From assembly GCF_009695545.1 (NCBI RefSeq), contig NZ_VUNS01000017.1:52035-116034 (forward strand): a stretch of DNA of 64,000 bases, read 5' to 3'. The notes beneath the pieces were generated by a model. That model did no database searches, was not told the DNA's origin, and saw nothing but the letters and a program-made list of their open reading frames with translations. Of the stretch, positions 8,516 to 16,782 are shown one piece after another. This DNA is from Victivallis lenta. GTDB taxonomy: Bacteria; Verrucomicrobiota; Lentisphaeria; Victivallales; Victivallaceae. The first letter of the stretch is position 1. Each line of letters opens with the position of its first letter. The translations under genes were made by a program, and so were the position numbers.

Positions 8516-11203
8516 ATGAAGAAAAGCACTGTCATTGCGGCCGCATTTTGTGCCGCCTGTTCGCTTGCCGCTTCCGGCGCGCAGGTTTATAATGTCGACA
8601 AACTCGTGTTCAAGCCTTCCGACAACGGCTCCGACACGAAGGTGTTTCAGCCGGTCAGGGTCGACAGCGACCGGATCGAAATCGATTTCACCGATCAGGC
8701 CAATGCCGACAACTATCTGCATATCGACCTCGGCAATCTCGATCTGACACCGTATCTGCCGGGCGGTTATCTCGAAGTCGACGCCGAGATCGACACGCCG
8801 ATCCTGCGGCTCAGTCCGTCGCTGGCCGCCCCGGCCCGTTTCTGGCCGACCCGCCTCTTCGTCGAACAGGAAGCCACGATGAAGCCGGGACGCCGCACCT
8901 ACCGCTTCTACTTCGATACGCTTCCACCGAAGCGGATCGCCGAAAAGAAGGATCATCTGTATCTGTTCTTCCACGATATCGGCGGAGAGGCGCGCGGCAA
9001 GGCGAAGGTCATCGTCCACGGCACGAAGCTTGTGAAGAGCGCGCCGGATTTCCAGAAACAGAAAAGCGACTGCTACCGGGAGCAGTACAACTGGCGCAGC
9101 TATCCGGAGCTCGGCAAGTTCTACCGCGGCAAGTACGACCGGCTCGTCCCGGCCGAAGCGGTCGAAAGCAATCCGTTCGTGACCCGCAGCAGCCTGAACG
9201 GCAAGTACGAGAAAGCCTATCTGGGCGATATCACCTGGAAATACGACAGGCTTGCCGACGAAAGTTTTGCGCAGCCCGGCGCGAAGCTCGCCGGTTCCAC
9301 TGAAGTGACCGTCCCCGAAAAACCGGTTGCCGACCAGAAGGGCGGTTACTACGTCTACCGCAGAAACTTCCGTTTCGATCCGAAGGCGGGGGAGGCGGTT
9401 TACCTGAAGATCGGCGACCTTGCCGACAGCGCCGAAATCTATTTGAACGGCAAGCGGATCGGCACGCAGTCGAGTGTCCGCAAGCGGCATGAGTGGGTGC
9501 TCGAAAACGGCTCGCGCCAGACCAACACCTGGGGAAAGCCGGTCAGGGAGGTCGTCAAGTTCCAGCACTTCGAACGCATGGCCATTCCGTGCCCGTTCAA
9601 CCCGGCCGATCTGCCCGACGCCGAAGTCATGATGCTGCCGATCTACAACGGCGAATACGCCTGGAACTATGTCTACGACGTGACCGACGCGCTCAAGCCG
9701 GGCGAGAACACGCTCGCCGTGCGGCTGTACGGCAATCCGGTCAGGGGATGGTGGATCTACCGCCATACCGAGGACCGCACCTACCGCAACGAATTCGGCA
9801 TCTTCGGCGATGTCGAGCTGCTGACCGAAGCGCGTCCGGCCTTCGTCCGGGTCGATGCTCCGGCGGCGGGCCGGGTTGATGATAACGGCATGGCCGAACG
9901 CACCTTTTCCGGCAAAACGGTTCCCGGTGCGAAGAAGGTCGTGCTTTCCGGCCACGGCCGCAGCGTGGAGCTCCCGCTTGACGCGGAGGGCAACTTCAGG
10001 GGGGCGCTGACGCTTCCGGCCGACTTCAACCGCTACGCCTTCACGCTGACCGCTTTCGATGCGGAAAACCGCGCTTTCGACAGCCGCAACGTCGAGCTCA
10101 ACGGTTCGGTCATCGAGCTGCGCGACGGCAAGCTCTATGTGAACGGCGATCAGTTCGTGATCCGCGGCATCAACTCCGAGACCGGCATCGAGTGGGACAA
10201 CGACCGCCGCCAGACGCGCCGCCGCTGGCTCAAGATGCTCGGAACCTACAAGCAGCTCGGTTTCAATGCGCTCCGCATCGAGGGCGTGACCGAGCAGCAG
10301 CTCAGGGACGCGCTCGACTACGGTTTTCTCGTCATGCCGGTATACGCCTCCGGCTCCTGCAACACGACCGAGGTCGCGCTCGGCAATCTCGTCGCGCCGG
10401 ATCATGAGTTCAACACCGATGCGCACAAGGAGATGGCGCTTGAGCTCGCCAAGTACCCGAACATCCTGTTCTGGAACTCCGGCAACGAGAACCACCACAC
10501 CGCCGGATACAACGACAAAGTGCTGATGGACGAGTACCTGACCGCCGCCGAGAAATACCTGCATCTGTACGACCCGAGCCGCCGCCCGGTTACCTACGCG
10601 AACCTCGACACCTTCGGAACCAGTTGGTTCTTCACGGCGGGGCAGGGGGTGCTCGGTTACAACAGCTACCGCTTTCCGGACGACTTCCGGAAGATGATGG
10701 CCGAAATCTACGAGGAAACGAAGATGCCGCTCGTCTTCTGCGAGTGGGGACTGCTCGAAAACGAGACGAAGGGAACTGCGCTGCGCAAGCAGGACGTCGC
10801 CCAGTGGGAGAAAGATATGGGCGCGAAGCTCGATACCATGCGCAACGCCCCCGGCTGCGTCGGCGGCTTCCTTTACGCGCACCACGGCGAGCTTCTCGAT
10901 GTGAGCGGCCGCGAGTGGCTCCAGAAGGTCATGTCGCCATTCCGGCTGACCCGCGAAGGAGACACGCTGAAGTTTGAAAATCAGGACGTTGCGACGCTGC
11001 GCAAGGTGCTGCTCCAGGTCGTTTCCCCCGACAACGTCATCGAGAGCGAATGGCTCGATGAACTCAAGCCGGGGCGGTCGCTCCGCATCGCCTGTCCGGC
11101 AGAGAACCGCGATGCGCTGCGGGTCGAGATCAGCTTTGAGACCCACCGCGGGCTCAAACAGAAATACACCCGCATGGTGAACCGGCTGGAAGAAACCAGA
11201 TAA
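8516..11203 (+). CDS. Secreted glycoside hydrolase family 2-like enzyme
   Basis: An 895-residue exported protein with a signal peptide (AAFCAACSLAASGAQ). A GH2-type sugar-binding jelly roll lies at about 270-430 (YYVYRRNFRFDPKAGEAVYLKIG, AEIYLNGKRIG), an immunoglobulin-like domain follows, then a TIM barrel from about 545 (VNGDQFVIRGINSETG). The putative acid/base is Glu658 in WNSGNENHH and the putative nucleophile is Glu743 in VFCEWG. GH2 enzymes are retaining exo-glycosidases such as beta-galactosidases, glucuronidases and mannosidases. The N-terminal 230 residues before the jelly roll are extra and unassigned. It is co-transcribed behind LacI and the pseudopilin. The exact sugar specificity is not evident. 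Confidence 0.85.
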   Translation: MKKSTVIAAAFCAACSLAASGAQVYNVDKLVFKPSDNGSDTKVFQPVRVDSDRIEIDFTDQANADNYLHIDLGNLDLTPYLPGGYLEVDAEIDTPILRLSPSLAAPARFWPTRLFVEQEATMKPGRRTYRFYFDTLPPKRIAEKKDHLYLFFHDIGGEARGKAKVIVHGTKLVKSAPDFQKQKSDCYREQYNWRSYPELGKFYRGKYDRLVPAEAVESNPFVTRSSLNGKYEKAYLGDITWKYDRLADESFAQPGAKLAGSTEVTVPEKPVADQKGGYYVYRRNFRFDPKAGEAVYLKIGDLADSAEIYLNGKRIGTQSSVRKRHEWVLENGSRQTNTWGKPVREVVKFQHFERMAIPCPFNPADLPDAEVMMLPIYNGEYAWNYVYDVTDALKPGENTLAVRLYGNPVRGWWIYRHTEDRTYRNEFGIFGDVELLTEARPAFVRVDAPAAGRVDDNGMAERTFSGKTVPGAKKVVLSGHGRSVELPLDAEGNFRGALTLPADFNRYAFTLTAFDAENRAFDSRNVELNGSVIELRDGKLYVNGDQFVIRGINSETGIEWDNDRRQTRRRWLKMLGTYKQLGFNALRIEGVTEQQLRDALDYGFLVMPVYASGSCNTTEVALGNLVAPDHEFNTDAHKEMALELAKYPNILFWNSGNENHHTAGYNDKVLMDEYLTAAEKYLHLYDPSRRPVTYANLDTFGTSWFFTAGQGVLGYNSYRFPDDFRKMMAEIYEETKMPLVFCEWGLLENETKGTALRKQDVAQWEKDMGAKLDTMRNAPGCVGGFLYAHHGELLDVSGREWLQKVMSPFRLTREGDTLKFENQDVATLRKVLLQVVSPDNVIESEWLDELKPGRSLRIACPAENRDALRVEISFETHRGLKQKYTRMVNRLEETR

Positions 11204-11231
11204 GAAATACTGCAACAGGAGAATTGTCGAC

Positions 11232-11981
11232 ATGAAAAAAATAATCCTCTGCGGACTGCTCACTGCCACCTTGGCGACGGTCGTCGCGGCCGGTGAATTC
11301 TACCGGCTTGATCTTGCGGAATTCGCGCCCGGAACCGTTCTGGTCAGAACCGACGCTTCCGGAAAGCCCGTCACGCTGCGTCCGACCTGGGGCATGTGGC
11401 CGCGCACACCGGATAAGGCCGGTGCGAAGGTCGTTGAACGCGACGGCGTCAAGGCGCTCGAAATCCAGCCCGGATTCCAGATCAATTCGGCGGAGTGGAG
11501 CATGTCCGACAACGATGCGCAGCAGAGCGTCGTCTACTGCCGCTTCCGCTTCCTGCTGCCGGAGCTGGCCGGGAAGGGCATCACGGGTTCGCTGCGTCTC
11601 CAGCAGGCCAATAACCGGACCGCCGCCTTCATCGGCTTCGAACCGAAGGGCGCCGCGTTCGACGTGCTGGCCGGCGACGGCGACGGCAAGGGCGGCATCC
11701 GCTGGCAGAAAGCCGGGCGGGTCGAACCCGGTGCATGGTTCACCGTCGACGTCAAGCTCGATTTCAACAAGAAGACCTTCGATGTGTCGGTCGACGGCCG
11801 CAACTGGGAGACAAACAAGAACTTCCGCCACGCCGCCCAGTGGGTCGGCACCATGTGGGCCGAGAACCTGAAGGACCGCGCCTACCGTTATGATATCGAA
11901 GCGGGGGCCGCGCTGCCGGTGCTGGTTTCCGAGGCGGCCTTCAGCTCCGATCCGTTCCCGGCGGTTGAGGCTCGGAAATGA
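11232..11981 (+). CDS. Secreted LamG/concanavalin-like protein of unknown function
   Basis: A 249-residue protein with a clear signal peptide (KKIILCGLLTATLATVVAA). The rest is a single beta-rich domain with features of concanavalin-like lectin/glucanase folds: VVYCRFRFLLPE, TAAFIGFEPKGAAF, GAWFTVDVKLDFNKKTFDVSVDGRNW. Such domains bind carbohydrate and are often found as satellite proteins of glycosidases. No catalytic motif is seen. It follows the GH2 gene by 28 bp, and its stop overlaps the start of the next gene by 4 bp, so the products are probably made together. I do not recognise a named family. Confidence 0.7.
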   Translation: MKKIILCGLLTATLATVVAAGEFYRLDLAEFAPGTVLVRTDASGKPVTLRPTWGMWPRTPDKAGAKVVERDGVKALEIQPGFQINSAEWSMSDNDAQQSVVYCRFRFLLPELAGKGITGSLRLQQANNRTAAFIGFEPKGAAFDVLAGDGDGKGGIRWQKAGRVEPGAWFTVDVKLDFNKKTFDVSVDGRNWETNKNFRHAAQWVGTMWAENLKDRAYRYDIEAGAALPVLVSEAAFSSDPFPAVEARK

Positions 11982-13981
11982 AGCGTGTCGATCTGCTCCG
12001 TTTTCTCGAAGAGAGCCCTTTCGCGGATTATCTCGAGACTTGCCGGAACGGCGGTCACTATGAGGAATTTCCGATCGCGTCCGGACTGACCGGATGCGAT
12101 CCGGGCGGCGTCAACGCGCAGGTGCTTCTCTATCTGGTCTATGCGGAGAAGCTGAAGCTCCGCGGTGTCGTTCCGGGCCGGGCGGCGAAGCTGGCCGTCT
12201 GGCTGTCGGGGCTGGTCCGCGAGGACGGCCTCTGCCGGACCGGCGACGGGATCACCGACCATCCCGCCTATGCATCGACCGTCGGGGATGCGCTCGGAAC
12301 CGCCGTCCGGTACGCCGACGTCATCGGACTGTCGGAACCGGAGCGCGGAACCGTGCTGGCCGCGCTCGTCCGGATGGCGGAGCGCCACCCGCGGCTGCGT
12401 TTTCCGGAGGGGGCGCAGGGCAAGACCCAGCAGCTTCGTTTCGAGCTGCGCGTCTACTACTGGATGGCGCTGCTCTCCGGCGATCCGGTCTGGAAAGAGC
12501 GGTTCGAAACTTTGCTTGCGAACGGGTTGAGGAACTACGTCACGCCCGCCGCGATCGACGGGCCGCTGATCCAGCCGAGCCTGAATCCGGACTGGACGTG
12601 GAACTATGTCGGCGGCGGCGGCCTCACCGACCAGCATTCGACGAATACGCATACGCCCGCCTACTACTGCACCGAGCCGAACGGCTTTATGTTCGTCTAC
12701 CTGCACGCGCTGCGGAACGACGTATTCGGCCGCCGGCCGGAACTCGATGCATTCTGCCGGAACTATATCGCCGGGCTCCTGCGCAACCTGGGCCGCGGCG
12801 GCCATCTCGCCAGCGACCTCGACGGCTACGGCATCCACCGCGCCTGGTACGGCCCGGTGCTGGTCGAGGGGCTGCCGCTCGAATCGGCCGCGCTGGCCGC
12901 CGAGCTCGGTGAACCGGTCCTGGCCGGCTACTGCCGCTGGTACGTCGACCGTTACGTCGATTTTGTCAGGAGCCGCCCGACTTATGCCGAAAGCGGTCTG
13001 CCCGAGGGCCAGCCGTTCGGGCAGAAGATCAATATCGAGGCGCAGTTTTCGCAGCTTGCATCGGCCCGGTTTTACGCATCCATCGCGCGCGCCCTCGTCG
13101 AATTCGGCGAGGTCGACCGGCTGGAGAGCATCGAACCGCCGTTCTTCGGCTCCTATGCGTGGGAGGCGGCCTGGCTCAGAGTCAGCACGCCTGTTTATGA
13201 GACCTCGTTCGCGGGGCATACCTGCCTGCGGAACATTCCGGTCGTGCCGCGTTACGGCGACCCGAATCTCGGGACGCTGATCGGCGGCGCGCCGCTGGCG
13301 ACGCTTTTCTCGGACGGGGAACTGCTGTACGCTGCGAGCTTTCCGGTCTCTTCGCTCTGGCATATTGAGGTTGACGACCACAACGGCCGGCGCTTCGTCA
13401 GCTGCTCGACTTCCCCCGAGGACGATTCGGTCCTGACCGTGCGCAGTTCGGAGGGGGATATCCTTTCCGCCGCCGATTTCGATCCGTACGACCCGCCGTG
13501 CAACCTGTTCCCCGGACCGGACGGCTGTCTCGAAGCGTGCTGGCAGCGGAACGAACGGCGGAACAAGCTCGAATTCCACGTCCACAACCGTTATTATGCC
13601 GACCGTATCGAGCTCGAATTCGGCATGCGGCACATGGCGGGACACTACTGCGACAGAGTGACCTTCGTGCTGCCGGTGCCGCTGCTGAATGCGGAGTTTT
13701 CGGCGGACGGCGCGACCTTCCGGCCGCTGGCCGGAATCGATGCGCTTCCGGCCTCGCTCCGCTGGGGCGGCAGGCGGAAGTGCGTCGTCCGCGATATCCG
13801 GCTCTCGGAACACGACGGCGACCGGCTGGAGGTCAAAGCCGTGCCGCTGCCCGAAACGCCGGGCAATCCGGGCGGCGTCAACGCATTTTCGCCGCATCCG
13901 ACGATGCAGTTGCGTTTTGAAGTCACGCCCGGAACCATGACGCGGATGCATCGGCTCCGCTGCACGCTGGTTTTCGAGTGA
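11978..13981 (+). CDS. Probable (alpha/alpha)-toroid glycan-active protein, cytoplasmic, unclassified
   Basis: A 667-residue protein without a signal peptide. The first 400 residues are helical repeats with aromatic-rich loops (WNYVGGGGLTDQHSTNTHTP, YYCTEPNGFMFVYLHAL, GYGIHRAWYGPVLVEGLPL). The last 250 residues are beta-rich. This order resembles polysaccharide lyases and hydrolases of the heparinase II/III or hyaluronate-lyase type, but I cannot assign a family. The start overlaps the previous stop by 4 bp (ATGA), and the gene closes the operon before a strong hairpin. It may process an oligosaccharide imported after extracellular cleavage by the GH2 enzyme; that is inference. Confidence 0.65.
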   Translation: MKRVDLLRFLEESPFADYLETCRNGGHYEEFPIASGLTGCDPGGVNAQVLLYLVYAEKLKLRGVVPGRAAKLAVWLSGLVREDGLCRTGDGITDHPAYASTVGDALGTAVRYADVIGLSEPERGTVLAALVRMAERHPRLRFPEGAQGKTQQLRFELRVYYWMALLSGDPVWKERFETLLANGLRNYVTPAAIDGPLIQPSLNPDWTWNYVGGGGLTDQHSTNTHTPAYYCTEPNGFMFVYLHALRNDVFGRRPELDAFCRNYIAGLLRNLGRGGHLASDLDGYGIHRAWYGPVLVEGLPLESAALAAELGEPVLAGYCRWYVDRYVDFVRSRPTYAESGLPEGQPFGQKINIEAQFSQLASARFYASIARALVEFGEVDRLESIEPPFFGSYAWEAAWLRVSTPVYETSFAGHTCLRNIPVVPRYGDPNLGTLIGGAPLATLFSDGELLYAASFPVSSLWHIEVDDHNGRRFVSCSTSPEDDSVLTVRSSEGDILSAADFDPYDPPCNLFPGPDGCLEACWQRNERRNKLEFHVHNRYYADRIELEFGMRHMAGHYCDRVTFVLPVPLLNAEFSADGATFRPLAGIDALPASLRWGGRRKCVVRDIRLSEHDGDRLEVKAVPLPETPGNPGGVNAFSPHPTMQLRFEVTPGTMTRMHRLRCTLVFE

Positions 13982-13987
13982 CCGCCG

Positions 13988-14023
13988 TTTCCGCTCCCGC
14001 GGCGTATGCCGCGGGAGCGGAAA
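13988..14023 (+). terminator. Strong hairpin closing the LacI-GH2 operon
   Basis: A perfect 16-bp stem (13988-14003 with 14008-14023, core CCGCTCCCGCGGC) closes on a GTAT loop, 6 bp after the stop codon. No T-run follows, so it is either a Rho-assisted or mRNA-stabilising hairpin. The 157 bp from here to the next promoter carry no gene that I can support. Confidence 0.7.
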
Positions 14024-14180
14024 TGCTTCCGTCTCAGTCGCACCGGCAGGCGCCCGGGAGAGTTCTGCTTCCCGTCCTGAACGTTCCGCGAAATACCCGT
14101 ACGCATGGAATCATGCATTCCGAAGTCCCGCCGTATTCGAATATCTGCTGAAAAAATTCCTGCTTTTTTCGAATTCTCAT

Positions 14181-14209
14181 TTGGTTCCACTATGGTTTTT
14201 CTGTATAAT
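14181..14209 (+). promoter_or_regulatory. Fixed promoter upstream of the invertible segment
   Basis: TTGGTT (14181-14186), a 17-bp spacer, TATAAT (14204-14209). It lies outside the inverted repeats and reads rightwards through the segment toward the pseudopilin and GH5 genes, so it would transcribe them in either orientation of the segment. Confidence 0.65.
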
Positions 14210-14229
14210 AAAATAAAAGGGTGCGGAAA

Positions 14230-14280
14230 CTAACAGCGCATAATGCGCAATATGTGATGTTTTCGAATTTGATTTTTCAT
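14230..14280 (-). CDS. Detached translation-start cassette for the pseudopilin (short leader)
   Basis: A perfectly placed AAAGGAG (14288-14294 on the minus strand) with a 7-nt spacer precedes ATG at 14278-14280. The frame reads MKNQIRKHHILRIMRC and stops at TAG. The last codons lie inside the left inverted-repeat arm. If the segment between the arms were inverted, the same cassette would read [18 protein letters not shown] and continue in frame into the FTLIELL pseudopilin body at 14527. The equivalent cassette at 49264 has the same AAGGAGTT..ATCATGA context and the same leader length. As it stands it encodes only a 16-residue peptide. Confidence 0.75.
   Translation of the reverse strand: MKNQIRKHHILRIMRC
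14237..14255 (+). repeat. Left inverted-repeat arm of invertible segment 1
   Basis: CGCATAATGCGCAATATGT, perfectly complementary in reverse to 14513-14531. It contains a near-perfect inner palindrome GCGCATAATGCGC (14236-14248). The match continues as GATG versus AATG just inside. Confidence 0.95.
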
Positions 14281-14512
14281 GATTCAACTCCTTTCGGCTT
14301 AAGATGATTGTACGCCCTTCGGCAACCGGGTCTCTTCTTTTTCTCCTTTGTTGCGGCCGACTTCCACCGGCCGTTTTGCGGACTTCGCTGTATCGGGCTC
14401 ATTTGCATTACCGTCCTTCTCGCCTCCCTGCATAAGTTCGTTCAGATCCGTTTCTCGGTGCATTCCGTCTTTTCCGCCATTCGGCGGTGCCGGCCTTTGC
14501 CTGTGCATCATT

Positions 14513-14531
14513 ACATATTGCGCATTATGCG
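14513..14531 (-). repeat. Right inverted-repeat arm of invertible segment 1
   Basis: ACATATTGCGCATTATGCG. The first in-frame ATG of the pseudopilin gene (14527-14529) lies within this arm, so the arm encodes HILRIMR in the pseudopilin frame. Confidence 0.95.
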
Positions 14532-15246
14532 GTTGCACTTTACCTTGATCGAGCTTCTAATCGTGATAGCCATCATCGCGATTCTGGCAGCCATGCTGCT
14601 GCCGGCGCTGAATCAGGCGCGTTCGAAATCCCGTGACATCAAATGTGCAAGCAACCTGAAGCAGCTCGGAACCTACATGTTCCTGTATCTCGACGGCAAT
14701 CGGGGGATTTTCCCCGCCGTGAACAACAATTACGGCACAAAATACGTCAAATGGATCGATCTTCTTTTCTGTATCGAAACGGGAGCGTCGGTTTCAGATA
14801 ACTGTTCCTCCGTACAAATTTCCGGGCCGGGCCAGACTCGCCGTATGCGCGGTCTTTTCGCGTGTCCGTCCGGTGATTCCGCCTGGGATATCATGCAGTT
14901 TTCCCGCGGTTACGGATTCAATTTTTCACTTTCCTCGCCTTTCTGGTCAGGAGCGCCGATTCGGAGTCTGCGGAAAATCCGAAGGCCTTCCGGCCGGGCG
15001 ATGCTGCTCGATATCGACCGGGTCGGAAGCTGGCCGGACCCGGCCGCCAAGTCACGTGGCGATTTGAACAATATTTCCGGAACCGGTTACCGTCATCAGG
15101 GCCGCTCCGGTGCGAACGTCTGCTTTGCGGACGGCCACGTGGAGGCGCGACGGTCGCCGGAGATTCCCGAGACGATCGACGATGCGGACAACGGGTACTT
15201 CTGGGGAAGTTCCGACGAAAATATGTACCTGGATCGAACCTATTAG
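14527..15246 (+). CDS. Pseudopilin-like protein, currently lacking a ribosome binding site
   Basis: From the ATG at 14527 the gene encodes 239 residues beginning [20 protein letters not shown], with the usual prepilin cleavage site, Glu5 and LLPALNQAR helix end. It ends with the [12 protein letters not shown] box. No Shine-Dalgarno sequence precedes this ATG: upstream is the repeat arm ACATATTGCGCATT. Upstream frame extends to TTG 14308. The most economical reading is that translation depends on inversion of 14237-14531, which would supply AAGGAG, ATG and an eight-codon leader. The GH5 gene follows after 12 bp, so both share the promoter at 14181. Confidence 0.88.
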   Translation: MRLHFTLIELLIVIAIIAILAAMLLPALNQARSKSRDIKCASNLKQLGTYMFLYLDGNRGIFPAVNNNYGTKYVKWIDLLFCIETGASVSDNCSSVQISGPGQTRRMRGLFACPSGDSAWDIMQFSRGYGFNFSLSSPFWSGAPIRSLRKIRRPSGRAMLLDIDRVGSWPDPAAKSRGDLNNISGTGYRHQGRSGANVCFADGHVEARRSPEIPETIDDADNGYFWGSSDENMYLDRTY

Positions 15247-15258
15247 AAAAGGACCAAA

Positions 15259-16764
15259 ATGAAACTGTCACGAATCTGCATGATGCTTTTTCTGGTTGCC
15301 GCGTGTACAGCCTGTGCGGCGGAGACGCTGAAACCGGCCTGGTCGCCGGGCCGTTACGGAACCATACGCGACGGAATCCTCCGGATCGCGGTTCCGCCCG
15401 GGCCGGACCAATCGGCAATGAATTGCTCCGAGGCTGAAATCGATCTTGCGCCTTACCGGGGCAAAGGAGTGTTCACGTTTTCGATCCGGCTGCGCGCCGA
15501 CGGGGTATCCAAACCCCGCCGGAACTGGAACGGTGTGAAATTCATGTTCCGCTTCCGGGATAAATCCGGTGGGGAATTCTATCGCAATGTGTCCGGTCTT
15601 GCCGGTACATTCGACTGGCGGGAGAGCCATTTTATCGCCTCCGTTCCGGAAACAGCCGCCGAAGGTACGCTGATGCTCGGACTGCAGGACAGCTGCGGAA
15701 CTGTGGAGTTCGATCTGAACAGTCTGCAGCTCAGCCCCGTCTTTCCGAAGCCGGAAAGCAATTACCGAATCGATTATCCCGAACGGGTTGCCAAAACGCC
15801 GCCGCTCCGCGGCGTCATGTCCCCGACCCGATCCATCACGGAGGACGACCTTGCGGTGCTGCAGAAGTGGGGAGCGAATCTCGTCCGTTATCAGATCTGC
15901 CGCAACTGGGGTAAAAGCGGGACCGAACAGGATCTTGCGGAGTACGACAGTTGGCTGAACGGTAAGCTGGACCATCTGGAGTGGCTGCTCACTCTCGCTC
16001 CGAAGTACGGGCTCCGGTTCGTTATCGACTTGCACACGCCTCCGGGCGGACGTGATGCAGGAAAGAACCTGGTTATGTTTTCCGATAAAAAATATGCCGA
16101 TCACTTTGTGGAAGTGTGGCGGCGCATCGCCGGACGTTTCAAGGGGAATCCATCCGTCTGGGCTTATGATCTTGTCAACGAACCGGTACAGAACGGGCCG
16201 GCCAGGTACGATTACTGGAACATCCAGCGCATGGCCGCCGAAGCGGTCCGCCGGATCGACCCGGATACTCCGATCATGATCGAATCAAACGAATGGGATT
16301 CACCGTCGGCCTTCGCCTACTTACCGCCGCTCGAGATGGACAACGTGATCTATCAGGTTCATATGTACGTTCCGGGCCAGTTCACGCATCAGTTTGTCCA
16401 CAATGCCTTCGGCGAACAGGGCAGCAAAAATTTCATCCGTTATCCCGGGAGGACCGGCGGTGAAATGTGGGATAAAGCGATGCTGAAGAAATCCCTGCAG
16501 CCCGTGCGCGACTTCCAGCTCCGGCACAACGCCCGGATTTATGTCGGCGAATTTTCCGCCGTCGCCTGGGCGCCGGGCGCGGCCGACTACATCCGCGACT
16601 GCATCGAAATCTTCGAGGAGTACGGCTGGGACTGGAGTTATCACGCCTTCCGCGAGTGGGACGGCTGGAGTGTCGAGCACGAGGGGCTTCCCGGCAAGCT
16701 CGTTCCCTCCGCCGGCAACGACCGCAAGCAGGTCCTTCTGGAAGCGTTCCGGAAAAAACGCTGA
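15259..16764 (+). CDS. Secreted GH5-family endoglycanase
   Basis: A 501-residue exported enzyme; the signal peptide LFLVAACTACAA may include a lipobox-like cysteine. An N-terminal beta-sandwich carbohydrate-binding-like region (about 25-160) precedes a GH5 TIM barrel. Catalytic acid/base is Glu308 in LVNEPVQNG and the nucleophile is Glu431 in YVGEFSAV. Other GH5 landmarks are RFVIDLHTPPGG and IYQVHMYVPGQF. GH5 enzymes cut beta-1,4 glucans, mannans and related polymers; the exact substrate is not evident. Co-transcribed with the pseudopilin at 14527. Its end converges on the GH71/99-like gene with 18 bp between them. Confidence 0.9.
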   Translation: MKLSRICMMLFLVAACTACAAETLKPAWSPGRYGTIRDGILRIAVPPGPDQSAMNCSEAEIDLAPYRGKGVFTFSIRLRADGVSKPRRNWNGVKFMFRFRDKSGGEFYRNVSGLAGTFDWRESHFIASVPETAAEGTLMLGLQDSCGTVEFDLNSLQLSPVFPKPESNYRIDYPERVAKTPPLRGVMSPTRSITEDDLAVLQKWGANLVRYQICRNWGKSGTEQDLAEYDSWLNGKLDHLEWLLTLAPKYGLRFVIDLHTPPGGRDAGKNLVMFSDKKYADHFVEVWRRIAGRFKGNPSVWAYDLVNEPVQNGPARYDYWNIQRMAAEAVRRIDPDTPIMIESNEWDSPSAFAYLPPLEMDNVIYQVHMYVPGQFTHQFVHNAFGEQGSKNFIRYPGRTGGEMWDKAMLKKSLQPVRDFQLRHNARIYVGEFSAVAWAPGAADYIRDCIEIFEEYGWDWSYHAFREWDGWSVEHEGLPGKLVPSAGNDRKQVLLEAFRKKR

Positions 16765-16782
16765 CCGTTCCGGTGAGCAGGA

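Larger units (their letters stand above)
14237..14531. other. Putative invertible DNA segment (present orientation: leader off)
   Basis: A 295-bp segment is bounded by perfect 19-bp inverted repeats. A fixed promoter lies outside on the left and the pseudopilin body lies outside on the right. The ribosome binding site and ATG lie inside, next to the left arm and pointing left, away from the pseudopilin. Inversion would fuse them in frame to the gene. In the present orientation a 73-codon open frame from a TTG at 14308 reads through the interior into the pseudopilin frame, but no ribosome binding site precedes it. No recombinase is encoded nearby. Confidence 0.75.

Noticed and set aside
7739..11269. 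1176-codon open frame on the minus strand
   Set aside because: Antisense to the LacI-pseudopilin-GH2 operon; the product is rich in Arg, Val and His with no domain, the usual mirror of GC-rich third positions. Similar long antisense frames over 2116-3675, 11888-13951, 17888-19852, 20185-22293, 23430-25334, 35335-37236, 37316-39928 and 46042-48249 were left out for the same reason.
14237..14531. The inverted repeats as a MITE insertion
   Set aside because: No target-site duplication is seen. The ribosome site and in-frame leader next to the arm, conserved at a second locus, are better explained by a functional switch. It is kept as the main alternative.
14299..14538. 79-codon minus-strand frame spanning segment 1
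   Set aside because: Starts with GTG at the repeat arm without a good ribosome site, low complexity, no homologous frame with similar composition recognised in segment 2.
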